Source of the DNA: Viscum album
Lineage: Eukaryota; Streptophyta; Magnoliopsida; Santalales; Viscaceae
DNA: 64,000 bases
Reading direction: 5' to 3'
NCBI GenBank assembly: GCA_963277665.1
Contig: OY728153.1
Coordinates: 271,224,250-271,288,249 of the forward strand
The notes beneath the pieces are model-generated. The model worked only from the letters and a program-made list of their open reading frames with translations, ran no database searches and was not told where the DNA came from. A program made the translations under genes and the position numbers. This document shows positions 36,627-50,000 of this stretch, one piece after another (the stretch's first letter is position 1; each line of letters opens with the position of its first letter).

Positions 36627-39600
36627 TGGAATGACCCGACCCATAGAGAAAATACCTAGGCTGGGTATTTTCCAAGTGTGCCACCCAATGATTTCCTCTA
36701 ATATGTTAGGGACATGTGATTAGAACAAAGATGACATATTAGATACATTTGATGAATTAGCTTATATGAACTGTAAAATCATATATATGGAAAAAATAAA
36801 ACATATTAAACTATATATATATATATATATTAACAAGCATCTACTATATAACATGCATTTTACCCATTATAAAAAACCCAAAATTATAACCAAAATGATA
36901 CTAGTAATCTTATGAAAACATACATACCCAAACATAGTATAATAAAAACCAACATCAATAAGTGAGAAAAAAAATTCTATTTTATTTCAACACTAACTCA
37001 GTCACCAAATAATATGAGGCCTAATGAACATTCATAGGATCTAGATCTATTATCACATTGACCAAAAAGTCCTTGTTAAACATTGTATAGTCTTCAAAGA
37101 CACAACACAAGTGGGAATATGGCCCACGAATGGGAGGGAATAAAATATACCAATTTGGATGACCCAAATATGAAATGAAAAATATTATAGTATGGTAGCT
37201 CAAAATTCTATAAATACACATACGCATAAAGTTTTATGATAATTTAGGATACATAGAAGATCCATTTTCATATATAAACTATTCAAAAGATGTATGTATA
37301 AGGGAAATTATAGTACTCAAAACATTTCCAAATACCATGAAATGAGACTCCACAAAATCCATCACATACAAAAATCTATCTGTATAAATAAACAGAGACA
37401 AACACCATGGAAAATAGTGTATTGTAGCCAATGGGGAATCAAATCCTATGAAGGAACCATACCTCATCATATAACATTTGTTACGAAGATGGTGAGTTTC
37501 AAAGTCCATAAATAGTTGTATGGTTCTACATCACAAGGGGGATTCCCTACTCCATTTTGTATATAATGGTCTTATAGCTTGGAATTGGTATCCATTTAGG
37601 AGAAGGGGTTGTCGACCCTATTTGTATTGGTTTTTTTCACACACTCTTATCACATCACTAAAAATCCATCAGACTCTATCATCCTTGAATGTAGAAAAAT
37701 AATCCCTTGATGATAATGTGAAATGTGATAGAAAGAAATGTTTTTTACTTTTAAATTTAATGAGTCATTCCATGAAACAATCATTATTAGTCAAAAATTA
37801 TCATATATTTTGATTATATGATTCCTTTAAATGTTATTATGAATATGGACTAAAATTGTTTATAGTGATTTCATTAATATTAGTTTAATGGTTGAATTAA
37901 TATGAATAAATCTCAATTTTTTCATCGCATTAAGTAAAATAGAAAATGTAATTTATAGGTCAACTAGGATATGTAACAGTGAACTGAGGAATATGAGTTT
38001 CTACTATGAAGAGGAATATGTAAGGGTTATCGTAACATTAAAGTGATTATATAAAGTTTACTGGACTTGGAGATGACAAAAAATTGTTACCATGAGACCT
38101 ATTATGATGAATGATTACTTACTAAAATCCCGTCTATTTTATGGATGATGAAATTTCCATAGAATATATGAGAATTATATTCAAGGCATAATATATCGAA
38201 ATGAGATTATATGGGAATTATTTTCAAAGAATAAATGTGTTAATGTGTAAGAGTAACAATAGGAAATTCCCTATGATATATATGGTTTTATAATTTTTCA
38301 ATAAATAGAATTAGAACAAAAAACTACCCCCAATGTATTCTCAATCTTGAAAAACATACTATAGAGACATAACATACTTGTAAGTCCAAAAATTCTATCC
38401 ATAAATTGAACTAAATCAGTGAGAAATTAGTTCAAAGATATTATTCCATTAAAATGTATTCAATGATTCTGTTTACAAGATGCATTCATTCAAAATATAA
38501 TTACAAAACAAAAATGATTGGAAAATTTTTAAGGAATATTAAATCATGAAAATAAAAAATGCTCACTTCTTATGTGGAACATTCATAGTACATAATCTAT
38601 TCTTACTAGAAAGATTACTTATGAATTTCAATTCCTATTGAAGTAACTGCTTCCTATTTAAATAATTTGTATACTTCAACTGAGGTTTTTAGGATTTAGG
38701 TTGACAATATTGAGCAATAATAGTTTTGGGTTTTCAGTATTCTATCATTCATGTAATAATTCTTTAGTAATTATCTACTGAATGTTTTTTATATATCTCA
38801 AACTCGAAATATTTCTACATATTTTTGTGTTCTTTCTCGATGATCTATTGTATTTTTAGTGAGGAATATCTAGCCTAAGCGATCATCTAGGGGAAGAATC
38901 CAGTGAAGAATCTAGGTCCATACCTTTGTTGTTTAACTATCCCTTATGTAAGATTATGGCTTATTTTAGGTACATATCTCTCTTATTTTTTCATGTGAAC
39001 CTTAGTGGCCATGTATTATTCAGAGATGGAGAGATTTTTTTGAAGAAAATGTCCTATCATTTAGGGATGTTTTCTTGTTTGAATTAATGGAGTCTAGGTA
39101 AAATGGTTTTAGTGTTTCACTGGTTCTTGGATAGTTAAAAATAATTAGAGTATATTTGTTTTTCTGAAAGGAAAAAATGGAATGAAAAAACAACTAAATT
39201 ATATTTACACATCGTGTAAATGGATTATACTTCTTGTAAAATTTAACAGGTTTTAATTAAATAAATATTTGGTGATGGAATTTATAATGAATTCCATTAA
39301 AAACATTTACATGATGTGTAACTATATTACCGACCAGGAAAATGCCCGACATGATATTTTATACATGTCATGTAGAAGAAATTCATTCTTTTTTTCTCCA
39401 TATCCTCTTCTCTCTACACTAGGGAAATTCTCTAGGGATTTTTGAGTCCCAACAGCCCTTCTGTATGATCTATTTTCATCTTCAATCCCTAGTAATATTA
39501 TCTGGTTTCATTTCATCTTTCTTCCCATAGGTTATCAAACTATTGTGGTGAAATCTTTTTCCGATTTCATTTTTGGGTTTTACCATGATCATTGTTTTAT

Positions 39601-41059
39601 ACAAACAACTATTTAGTCATCCGTATCGAATTCCTCATGGGCGTTGACTGTTGGCAGAGTTTCTTGATTGTGGGTTAATAACAGGGTGTCTAAATCATAA
39701 ACATATGGTTTGATAATTTATATGTTTATGAAATATAATTTTTTTAACATTGATGAGTTCCCTTGAATTAATTAAATATTCGAGTGATATTATTCCTTAA
39801 TTTCATCTGGATTCAAATGGACTTGTAATAGGATAATGTCTTAGAGTATGTTTAGCATGACATGTGGGAGAAGGTGAATTGTTGTTATAGAATCCCTAAA
39901 ATGCGGGTTATTGATTTTTTATATTATTGTTAGTCAACCATTAATTGAATTTCCTTTGACATATAAAATAATAACGGGAATTTTAATTATTAAAAACTAA
40001 GAGAAATTATTTGATATTGTGATATCCATGTTGTTTGAGAAGGATTTTGTTCCCTTCTATAATTCATATATATTGGGTTTGGTTCTTAAACATTTACCAT
40101 TATATAATATAATGCTGATAATGAGTGGTCTCAGCCACATACATTTTGTAATGATTATATATATTGGGCTATTCCTAGTCTTATGATGTAATTACTACAA
40201 GTTTTTGACCTAGATTGCCATAATTATTACAATACGTTGACATGAAAATGATGTAATGCTTATAGGGATTTGATCCAGATTTTTGTGATAGTACCATGGA
40301 ACTATGGTGTTAGTTTTAACTGTTGTAAGACATGATCAAGGGTAATCAAGCATGTCTCTAAATAATTTCATCTTATCTTGGATATTTGGTTTTGGTAGGA
40401 ATAGTTATAAGACATTCTCAGAGGTATTACTGCATGGATCCAAAGTACATTGATTTATCTATTTAATTGTTGATTAATTAATACATATATTTATCAATTT
40501 ATTACACACACATGTTTTCAAACTAGTTTTCTTTATACATTGTCTTGTAAACATACTAAGTTATAGACACACCCTATTCGGGCTGTTTTTTGGGACCCGA
40601 GAAGATTATGTGGACACAGTTTTGGACAAGGGAAAAAGACCTTACAATTGATTTCATGTTATCAATTGGGATGATGTTTGGAGATGGGACCAAATTCGGG
40701 CTCCGAACTAGGGACATTGAGTCTTTTATTTGATTCTCCTAGTCTTTTCTTGTATTGTTCTAGTGGGTCATTTTGTTATATTTAGCACGTCATTACATTG
40801 TTCCATATATATTTATAGAATCATTCAATAGGATTTCATTATTTTATTCCAAAAGTGACTTTACTCTGATTATTTATATTTATTAATGAATTTTTATTAC
40901 AACTATGACACTTCATATATGGGTTTATAGTCTCCCCACTGCACTATTAAGACCCTCACTAATAGTTAAGAACCTCTAGCATATAGGGAGGTGTTGTTTA
41001 AGTATCATAACCAAACCTTTATATCCACTTTATATAGTACTATATTACTAGATATTACA
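36627..41059 (+). repeat. Element B 5' LTR (left boundary tentative)
   Basis: The part from about 38911 to 41059 repeats 54113-56259. A clear anchor is GAACCTTAGTGG at 38997 (54182 in the other copy), followed by TTTGAATTAATGGAGTCTAGG at 39088. The end TTACA at 41059 is followed by a primer-site-like sequence. The true start may be 36627, TGGAATGACCCGACCC, which looks like a decayed form of the chromovirus LTR start TGTAACGACCCGACCC; that gives 4.4 kb. Since the right copy abuts integrase it is probably 5'-truncated, which supports a longer left copy. Confidence 0.65.
36812..36830. repeat. (TA)n microsatellite
   Basis: About nine and a half TA units in a row, inside the proposed U3 part of element B's left LTR. 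Confidence 0.95.
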
Positions 41060-41062
41060 AAG

Positions 41063-41076
41063 TTGTATCATAGGAA
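41063..41076 (+). other. Primer binding site of element B (tRNA-iMet type)
   Basis: TTGTATCATAGGAA three bases after the LTR end TTACA. Compare the usual TGGTATCAGAGC: seven of the first eight bases agree, with a later G-to-T change. The same kind of site is seen in A and C. Confidence 0.6.
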
Positions 41077-41569
41077 TAAGTTTTCTTTTCTTATACCTTA
41101 GAATTTTGGTGAAGGTAGAATGTAGAATATATTTTCTCCAGACTTGGTAATGAGACTGTACATGTGATTAGGTTACCCAAGTAGAAGGAAAAATCAATGT
41201 ACCCATGGATGGGATTTCAGTTTGTGTTGTGTGCCTGTTACAGTTGATGTTATTTCATCATTGTTGATTCGACCTGTTGTGTGCGGATTTTTTTTATGAT
41301 ATTTCCTTTTCTTGAAATTTTACATGTGGTCCTGTTTTATGTGTGATAATAATACATGAATCATAATATACACATAGTTATATATTGGAATTCATTTTTC
41401 ATGATTGGTACATGTCTATTTTTTCATGTTTCATATACTTAAATGTTGAAATTTAATATGAGATATTATTTTCACTGGATAAATGAAATAATTTTTTATG
41501 TAATGAAAAAATTATATTATTCCATGTATAAAGATAACAAGAGTTAATGGATCTATTTTTTAGTAAAAT

Positions 41570-42765
41570 GTATGGCTGACCTTGTTTCTGGCCAATTTTT
41601 TAAGGCTTGTGTTGGTATTATAAAGGAAATTCCTCCCCATCATATTTGAATTAAGAATCAGATGAGTGGAAATTAGAATACTCTTATGAAAGAAGAACTA
41701 GATCATCATGTAGTTCTTAAGGATAATATGGATGTTCATCTTCGTGACAACTTCTTAAGAGTCATGTGATCTATATAAATGGAGATTGTAGAAAATATTC
41801 CATCGATGATTGAGCTGAAAAGATAGTTTTAGCATAATCATCTCTCAAGGTTTATTTGGGAAGGGGGACCCCAGGAATCCATGTTCCTGATCGAGTCAGT
41901 CAAGATAATCATCAAGAATTATAATACACCCATAGATAGCAGGGTGAAGCTTGCTGTGTATATGCTTCATGGACCGACCAAGCATTTACGGGATATTCTG
42001 GAGGAAGCTGTGTAGGAGGATGAGCTATCTTAGGCGGAATATAAGAAAAATATCCTAATCCATTTATATACCTAATCATTGAGGGATGAAAAGGATCATG
42101 AGTTATGAAATCTAATTCTAGAGGGTTTGTTAGTGGTGGTCAATGATGAATCTTTTATCGACCTACAATGAATTTAACCATTCATGAATGTGGATGAGAT
42201 CTCCAAGGTGATATGTTTTCGGGATAGTGTTTATTATTTGATATGGTCATAGGTAAAAAAATTTGTTTAAGTATATTTAATAAAAAGATGAATCAGGGAC
42301 CCATCCAAGAAGGGAATCAGAAACACAACCTAGTAAGTGGAAAGGCTATTTGAGTAGTGTGAAGGGAATGTTCTTCATTGATTGGTAAGAAGTGTCATTA
42401 TGATTGTTTCAAAAAAAGTAATAGTGAACATTGTAGTTAAGGAAGTGGACTACCAAATCGAGATCATGTTCCATTCTAGTTTTATTCATGTGGAAATTTT
42501 AGTCATAAGAACTCACAATTGCCTTACCCCATAATCTAGTGTTGTCTATGTGGTAGACCATGTCATCTTTAGAAGTTCTGTGTGAAATTTCCATAGAAAA
42601 ATAGTGTTAGATGATTGGGAGATGAACCAAAATCTATAAGTGGATCCGCTACCGCTCAGTAGTATTGTAGGAAGAATTCTATAGTTAATTAAATCCATGG
42701 TAGGGGATGTGGTACCCTAGTTCATGAGAAATAGTACCAAAAAGGGATGTATCTCAGGCATGTCA
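41570..42765 (+). pseudogene. gag: Element B gag, interrupted by element C
   Basis: Capsid polyprotein relic. From 41570 (MADLVSGQFFKA) frames drift; near 41800-42000 one reads ENIPSMIELKR, FIWEGGPQESMFLIESVKII and DSRVKLAVYMLHGPTKHLRD, matching the gag pattern PPxFxG...AExWLxxIEKIF...KVxLAxYxLxGxAxxWW. Two knuckle relics lie at about 42475-42590: YSCGNFSHKNSQLP (usual CYNCGxxGHxxxxCP) and CLCGRPCHLxKFC. The frame is then cut by element C at 42765. The gag tail resumes at 53118 (about 53165-53220: a stretch ending DRGPFIVIGRILL, similar to the ...VVTGTILI end of gag before protease). Many stops. Confidence 0.75.
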
Positions 42766-45413
42766 TATAACAACCCTACTTTTTTATTACAAACATAAAT
42801 ATGATTTGTTACGAAAATTCATCACTTGTTACAACAAGGAAGATTGAGAGGTCTAGTGTCTTTGAGGATTAAGAACATTACAAATTAGCTACAAACATAA
42901 AACACACAACATCTTTATAGAAAACATCCTTTACATGACATCTATATTCCCTCATACTAAGCATTGCATGGGATAACCCGAGGACATGTATAAGAAAGGG
43001 TGAGCTATAAATTCCAGTAAGGGAATAAACATGGAATAACATGAAGAATACAATACATGTTAGAAAATAGGCATATCAATGGAGCATAAGAGAAACATGA
43101 ACATAAAGTCATGATAAAGCATGATAATCATAACATGGAAATGTGGCAACACCACTTTACATGGAATTAGCATGAGCCAAGGCCCATTGCACGTCGAGCA
43201 TGAGTAAACCCTAATTGCACATGAAGCATGAGTAAGACCTTGTTGTACTTGAATTATCATGATTCAACTCCCATTTCACATGAAATATCATGATACTATA
43301 CTTTACCCAATGCAATGAAGCTCTATTATGGTGCACACTTCGTAAACATTTCATTTCATTCATAAGTGTTCCACATGGATCATATAACATGGAATCAATC
43401 AACATCATAAGTTATTCCACGATTGCGTAATTGGGAATAAATACATGAAATTAACATTCAATATATATATATGAATAAAGGTGAATACCCTTGATAGAGA
43501 CAATGGTATGGTATTAACTACACAATGACATTGGGTTGGAAAAACGCGGTGTAATTTTGGTAGCATAACGACCTGACATAAGGATTCATGAAAATGCTTG
43601 ATGAGAGAGAAAATGGTGTATCATCATGTTTACATGAAATGTAATGTAAGGGGGTCATCTAGATATATGTCCCAACAAACATAAGGGAATTTATATGCAT
43701 AATAGAAAAAAATTAGTTGGATGTTAAAGAGGAGAGAGAAATCCCTCATAGAATTTCAGCATGGTAATATGTGTACATGGGAGACATTAATTAGAGATAA
43801 AGGGGTCTCCCATTATCCAAACCTAATGAGTGAAGTATTTGAAAGGTGAGAAATCAAACCCCAACATTTTTAATTGAAAATAAAATGGAATAACAATATT
43901 AAAAAACATGGATAAAAATTGAAAGGTGGGAATCCCTTATTGGGAAGTGTGATCCCAAAGGATTTGGAGAGGCATAAGAGAGGCTTCTTGAAGCTTGGGG
44001 CACATTTGGAGGATTCTAGAGAGAGTATTTCAGGGGTTGGTCGAACTCGAAAGGCTTTGAGTGTAGAGGTAGTGGGAGCTTGGTTGGGTTTATATTTGAA
44101 TGGAGAAGGAATTCTTTATTATTTAGGTTTGGGACACCTCACATTAAACTAATAAATACCACAAACCAGTCTATGGTTTTTGCCAATGGTTTCTTACAAA
44201 AGGTAGTGTAAAATAATATTTTATAAGTCCAATGTCCGAACATCTTAAAATAATAGTATTTCTTTTGTGGAGGTGAGTCACACTCTCAAGAAATGCAATT
44301 TAAAAGGACAAAATGTTTTATATGCTTCAAAGGGTCCTCAAATGCATTGTAAAATAAATCAATCAACCCCAAATTCATATTATTTTAATGGTAAGACATA
44401 TATTGGACGAAAATTAAGGTTATATTATTTTATTACATCACTATTGGGTCATTATGATGTAATTAAACACATTATATAAATAAATGGTATTTAATTTTTA
44501 AGAAAAATTCGAATGTCTCGAAAAATTATTAAAAATTCACTATTGGATAATTTCGATGACCTGATTCCACAAATAATATTCATTTTATCTAAATAATTTT
44601 ATAAATATCTTAATTTTTTCTTTAAAATAGAATCCAATATTTACAGAAAATTTAGGGGTTTTGACAAAAGCAGTTTTCAAACCATAATAAAAAATACAAT
44701 TGAATTTATAAAATTATATGATAATTTCTATTTAATAAAATGTAATTTAAGAATAATATTTTATTAGAAAATATTTAATGGAAAATCCACTAATTCATCA
44801 AAATATATTTTTTTGTTGACTATTAACTAAAAATACTATTTTTTCTTTAAAAACTCTTTACAATGTAACAACAACAAAATGAATTCACATTCATTATAAA
44901 AAACTAATGTACATAGTCATTGTGCTAGGGTATTGTTACATAACCTCTTATAACACCTACATAAGACTAAAGGGTAAGGTGTGCGATGGTGACAAACTAT
45001 TGGGGTGGCTTGTATTACATCACTCGGGTGGTAATCTCTATTAACTTCCACTTCTCCCGTAGTCGGTTCCACTCAATCTTAACGTGTTCAAGCTCTAATT
45101 GTTCTTGGTCAAGAGTGAATCCCAATGACGCCACCTCCTATCAGAGATTTGAAAAATGGGCTTCAAACATGGCCTGTTTATTGGATAAGGCCATTGATTC
45201 CTTTCTCTTAGTAAATTAGATTTGTTAAATCCCTATATTTATACTATTAATGTGATCACTATTCAATGGCTATATTAGAAATGGTCACAATTCATAACGA
45301 TATTATAAAATCCAGAAACATAAAACCAATGAAGGTCATATTTTATTTAACCATAATTAAACTTTTAATTAGATCAAGAGAAATTTCCATTAATGAATGT
45401 TTGGGTAGTTAAA
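42766..45413 (-). repeat. Element C 3' LTR (left copy)
   Basis: Repeat of 50467-53117. It starts at 42766 with TATAACAACCCTACTTTTT and ends at 45413 with AATGTTTGGGTAGTTAAA, which on the element strand is the LTR start TTTAACTACCC (decayed from TGTAACGACCC in the other copy). The polypurine tract lies directly next to it. The promoter region near 44091 has decayed (TATATTTGAA for TATATATGG in the other copy). Confidence 0.92.
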
Positions 45414-45432
45414 ATCTTCCCTCCTTAAGAAA
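45414..45432 (-). other. Polypurine tract of element C
   Basis: On the element strand, CTTAAGGAGGGAAGAT directly precedes the LTR start. Same core (TTAAGGAGGG) as in element A. Confidence 0.85.
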
Positions 45433-45439
45433 TTTTTCC

Positions 45440-45960
45440 CTCAAAATTTCCTTTTCCCATGCTAAAACAAATGTGGGTAACTCTGCTTCATCACTTCCCC
45501 TGATTCCCACGTCACTTCATCAAACTTGTGGTTTCTCCACAACACTTTGATGAGGAGAATTGTCTTATTTCATAGAACGTTTTCTCTACTATATAAGATC
45601 TTCAATAGTATCTCTTCATAAGAATTCCTATCCTCTAGATGTACTGAAACTTAGGAGATTACATTTGAAGGGTCTGTTATATACTTCCTGAAGAGGGATA
45701 CATGAAATACATCATGTACTTTGGCCATAGAAGGTGGAAGTGCTAGTCCATAGGCTACAACCCCAACATGATCAAGAATCTCGAAGGGACCGATGTACCT
45801 AGGACATAACATCCCTTTCATCAAAACCTCGTGACCTTCTTCCATGGAGATATGCATATAAATAACATGTCTCCACATTTAAACTCAAGGTCTCATCGAC
45901 AGTTAGCTAAATAACTCTTATGTTGACTCTAGGCTGTTGTGATTTGCTGCTAATTAGTTT
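45440..45960 (-). pseudogene. Element C integrase tail and chromodomain
   Basis: An open minus-strand frame (45878-45651) gives [40 protein letters not shown] and [10 protein letters not shown], the conserved segment after integrase. Below it the chromodomain reads VHLEDRNSYEEILLKILYSR, then LLIKVLWRNHKFDEVT (family VKVLWRN-H-xxEEATWE) and KQSYPHLF, the usual end of pol. The domain is nearly complete, broken by single stops (45655, around 45590). It lies directly upstream of the polypurine tract. Confidence 0.9.
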
Positions 45961-46760
45961 CCACATTCTCCAACATTTATAAGACCATTTATGGACCTAG
46001 AAACTTATGCTCACCTACATCATCCCAACTGGAAAATGTTATGCACTTCTTCCCATACAGGGCTTCATACGGTGCCATTCGGATGCTTGAGTGGAAACTA
46101 TTATTATAGGAGAATTAAAAGAGTGGAAGATATTGGTCCCACCCTCATTTGATGTCCATAGAAAATGCTCTCAACGTGTCTTCAAGTGTTTGGATAGTCC
46201 ATTCAGATTGGCCATCAGTTTGAGGATGATAATCTGTACTGAAGTTCATCTCATTATATAGATCATGTTGAAGACTCTTCTAAAAATTAGAGGTGAATCT
46301 TGGATCTCGATCGAATACAATAGATAGTGGTACTCCATGAATCCTTACCACTTCCCTCATATATATCAGTGCCAGCTGATCCAATAGGAAATCATCCAAA
46401 TTTGCAATCAAGTGTGCAGACTTTGTAAAATGATCCACAAAAACCCAGATTGCACTGTTTCCTTTGGATGCCTTCAGAAGTCCTGTGACAAAGTCCATGG
46501 TGATGTTCTCCTGTTTCTATGATAGTATGGGAAAATGGTTGCATCATCCCCTTAGACTTATGCCTCTCTAACTTCACTTGATGACACACTAGGAACATTG
46601 ATGTATAATCAGAGATCTCCTTATTCATATTATCCCACCAATAATGATCTCAGAGATCTTGATTCATATTTGTGTTTCTTGGGTGAATAGAGAAATTTGA
46701 ACCATGCGCATCATCCAAAAGTTCCTAATTAAGTTCCAGAGATGATATAACACATATTAT
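45960..46760 (-). pseudogene. Element C integrase
   Basis: Zinc domain at about 46600-46715: AHGSNFSIHPRNTNMNQDL, HYWWDNMNKEISDYTSMFLV, CHQVKLERHKS (the first Cys of the CxxC pair is lost). The core frame 46498-46280 reads MDFVTGLLKASKGNSAIWVF, VDHFTKSAHL, REVVRIHGVPLSIVFDRDPRF. YHPQTDGQSEWTIQTLED lies at about 46180-46235, keeping the catalytic Glu that element A has lost. The C-terminal part near 46050-46090 has RMAPYEALYGKK. All three acidic catalytic residues can be seen, but frames change between blocks. Confidence 0.92.
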
Positions 46761-46979
46761 TTTCCAAAATCTCACAAATCCTTCTTCATTAATGCTGAAC
46801 TTCAAGTATTTCCCTTTTCTAATAGCTTACACTCTCCTCTAAATTCCAACATCATCCTTCTGAGCATCCTTTAACCCCTCCAAAAGTGAAAATTGAGAAA
46901 TCATTTATGAAATGATTGATGATATTCCCTTCTTTATGATTTCCATGTACGTCTTCATAAAATCTTTGAATATTGAGTC

Positions 46980-47520
46980 CTTCTAAATTCTCAAGAATGA
47001 TAAAATTGATGGGTCCTTTATACATAGAGGATCTGTTACCTTGTTCTCTTTCCCAGGGTTTAATGGATTGAGTAGTTAAAGTCTTTGATCTGATCTATCC
47101 TTCTTTGTTGGAGCATGTTCAACCCTTTCTATGTGAATATATACATGAGGCTTTTGTGGTCCATATATATTTCACACTTCTCCCCAAAGAGATAATTCTG
47201 CCAAATTTGTAAATCAAAGATCACTGCAACCAACTCCAAATCATGTGTTGGATAATTATACTCATGAACTATCAATTTCCTTTAAGCATAGGCAATTACT
47301 TTTTCATTTTTCATTGACACACATCACATGAACTTCTTTGATGCATCACTAAATACCATAAAATGTTCTCCACTTGTGGGTAAAGTGAGCATGGGCGTAG
47401 TGATAATACTCCTATTTAACTCCTTGAATCTTTCTTCTCATTCATCACTCCAAGAAAACATTTCTCCCTTCCAATTTAGCTGGGTATGAGGGTTAAAAAA
47501 TCAAGAGAAATTTCTCAAAA
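46980..47520 (-). pseudogene. Element C RNase H
   Basis: The end of the domain is clear at about 47060-47180: [14 protein letters not shown] (family CEIYTDHKSLKYIF), then KGLNMLQQRRIDQIKDFNYS. Upstream pieces at about 47220-47330 match the [15 protein letters not shown] segment (the plus strand reads as its complement near 47225-47260) and the SKKFMxCVSMKNEK region near 47300-47350, for YSDASKKGLGCVLMQ. The catalytic DAS is not convincingly kept. Confidence 0.8.
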
Positions 47521-47559
47521 ATCATCGATAATATAAATCTAACACCAAGAAGATATGGA

Positions 47560-48340
47560 TATCTGTTACTGATGTTGGCCTCATCCATCCCTCAATTGCA
47601 TCTGTTTTGAATGGATCCATAGATATCCCATTTCTTGTGATGATATGGCCCAAGAATGAGACCTCCCTCAACCAAAACTCACACATGATATAATTTTCAT
47701 AGAGATTCTCCTTCTACAAGGTCTCTATTACAGTTCTTAGATGCTCCTCATGATCCTCCTCAGTTTTTGGAGTATATCAAAATATCATATATAATGGCTA
47801 CTAAGAATTTGTTGTGGAAATCCTTAAGGACTTTATTCATCAAGTCTATAATGATTTATGGAGAATTAGTGAGTCCAAACGGAATTACTATGAATTCATA
47901 GTGCCCGTATCATATACAAAGTAGTCTTGGGGATGTCATCCTTCTTCACCCTTACTTGATAATATCCCGACCACAAATCCACCTTGGAGAAGTATTGTTC
48001 TCCACGCATCTGATCGAAAAATTCATCAATTCATTGGTGAAGATACTTGTTCTTTATTATGATTTTGTTAAGCTCACAATAATCGATGAAAAGGCGCATT
48101 TACCCATCCAGCTTCTTGATGAAGAGGACTGGTGCAGCCCTTGATGAAGCACTTGGGCATGTAAACCCTTTATCTAATTTCTTTTGTAGTTGTTTCTTTA
48201 GATCCTCAAGCTCCACAACAGCCATTTTATATAGAGTCTTGGATATTGGAAATTCCCCAGGTTTAGGATCAATTGAGAATTCACACATCTCTTCTAGGAG
48301 GAAGACCATGAAATTCCTTAGGAAACACTTCAATGAATTC
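47560..48340 (-). pseudogene. Element C reverse transcriptase
   Basis: The entry segment is open at 48333-48100: FSIDPKPGEFPISKTLYKMA, VVELEDLKKQLQKKLDKGFT, SRAAPVLFIKKLDG. It continues [32 protein letters not shown] (48000 down to 47950), [17 protein letters not shown] near 47880-47910 and the catalytic box IYDILIYS near 47775-47800, where the family has (F/Y)(I/V)DDILIYS: the first Asp is now Tyr. Long runs are in one frame with isolated stops, so C's RT is the best preserved in the window. The family is certain. Confidence 0.93.
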
Positions 48341-48399
48341 CCTCACAATATGCATGTTTTCAAGGATGGATGCCTCATTATACTCAATCATATGATCTA

Positions 48400-48830
48400 G
48401 ATACACGTTCTCATAGGCCAGTAATATCCACACATGAGATGATGGAGCTAAAGAAGATTCATCTTCATCTTTGCACTTCTATAGAATCGGGGGTCGATTC
48501 ACCACATGGAGAGTGATTTGCCTCTCACGACAATTTATGCTGGCCCTATATAAGGAAATCCAATCCATGCCATGAATTGCATAAAATTTCACTAGTGGGA
48601 GTTTAAAGAGGTTCTCCTAGAAATTAAATCCACTGATTATGACAGAGGATGAGTTATATTCATGGGATGCAATGATTGTACAATTTTCCATACTTGCCGA
48701 CATCTTTACTTCAATTATTTGTGGTTGTTCTGGGATTGTTCTACTAAACATTTTATATATAAAAGAATGCGTAGATCCTGAATCAAAAAATTACTTTCAC
48801 TATTCTTGAATGAATAACTAGTGTACCTAT
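48400..48830 (-). pseudogene. Element C protease
   Basis: The active-site block DSGSTHSFIYKMFSRTI is intact at about 48745-48800. It is put out of frame with the preceding VIF by one extra T in a six-T run, a simple frameshift. Below it, MSASMENCTIIASHEYNS, then FYAIHGMDWISLYRASINC (family FDVILGMDWLSxHxAxIDC) near 48540-48580, and RQITLHVVNRPP. Good overall conservation compared with the proteases of A and B. Confidence 0.88.
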
Positions 48831-48839
48831 CACCACTTC

Positions 48840-50000
48840 TTCATCGGGGTTTAATTCGGCAGTAGTGATGGAAAAAGCGTTCCATTTACCCCTTGGAGTT
48901 TGTTGGTTTCCTTCAAAAAACCTTGGCTTAGGGCACTAATTTGCAAGTTACCTTGGATATTTGCAGTTGTAGCAATGAAAAACACGTTGTGTTTCGAATG
49001 GGGAATTCCTCCCTTGTGTTGTATTTGTGGTTTTTTCTTATTGACAGTTAACAGATAAGTTTCCTTCTCTTCCACACCTAAAGCATTTCCTCATCCCCTT
49101 AAGGCAGTTTCTGGGTTGCTTCTAGCCACACCTTTAGCAAGTGGGGTGTTGGATCTTCTTAGCACCGTTGAATTTATCCATCGGACCACCAGCATTGAAG
49201 TCCACCATATGCTTCATATTCCCTTGATACCACTGATATTATCTGATCTCTATTTCGTCCTTGAGGGAGCCTCAAACAATTTCCTCATAGATGTTATTTC
49301 ACAAATCGCCAGCACTTTCTATAGGCTAGGTTTCATCCCACCAAAGAAGCAGTCGACCTTGCCTTTGGGGGTAATGAAAAAACTAGAGGTGTATCATGCA
49401 AGCCTTGTGAAGTTATCCCCGTACGCTCCGAAAGATTCGTCGTCTTTTTCCTTGAGGGAAATGAATTCCTTTTCAATCTTATGTCATAGGGTGCATGGAA
49501 AATATTTATCGAAAAACATCTTCTGGAAATCCTTCCATTCCAACGACATGATCTCTTCCTCAGGCTTTGTATTTTTGATCAATGTCCACCATTGATCAGC
49601 TTCACCAACCATGAGATAAGTAGTTGATAGAACCTTCTCTTGTTTATAACATTAAAGTATGAAGATGATATTTTCAATGGATTTGATCCATTGTCTGGTG
49701 ATTGAGGGATCAGATGATCCATTAAAAGTTGGAGGTCTTTGTCTCATGAAGCTCTCGATAGAGACCTGTTCTTTCTTAAGGGGGTTGAACGTTCTTATTT
49801 TACCTTGTTTATATACAAAAAATCTTGGGTTAACTAAGAGAGAATCTTGAAAATGTCTGTGATTCCAACTCCCATCGGATTGGGAATCTCATTAGCACAG
49901 TCATCACATTGATCTTCATATCGGTTGTTAGCCTAAGTCCTCTTATTACCGGAAATTGGCTGGAATAAAAGGAATGTTAGGGGTATCACATAATGTATAA
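48840..50000 (-). pseudogene. gag: Element C gag with zinc knuckles
   Basis: Capsid part at 49160-49600: WKDFQKMFFDKYFPCTL, IEKEFISLKEKDDESFGAYG, NFTRLA, then a KGKVDCFFGGMKPSL stretch (family: FExxFxxKYFPxxxRxxKxxEFLxLxQGxxSVxxYxxxFxxLxRY...KxxRFxxGLxPxL). Knuckle region 49000-49150: CxRCG, KCFRCGREGNLSVNC and, after a gap, CYNCKYPRxLANxCPK. The tail from about 48960 to 48840 reads KWNAFSITTAELNPDEEVV, then IGTLVI, leading into protease. An open plus-strand frame of 159 codons at 49116-49595 is the antisense shadow of this capsid. Leader and start region lie between 50000 and the primer site. Confidence 0.88.

Noticed and set aside
37021..37702. Four overlapping open frames on both strands
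   Set aside because: Probably reflect the somewhat higher GC of the proposed U3 part of element B's LTR; no family resemblance on either strand.
49116..49595. Longest open frame in the window (plus strand, 159 codons)
   Set aside because: It lies antisense to element C's gag capsid, whose motifs are clear on the minus strand; the plus-strand peptide matches nothing.
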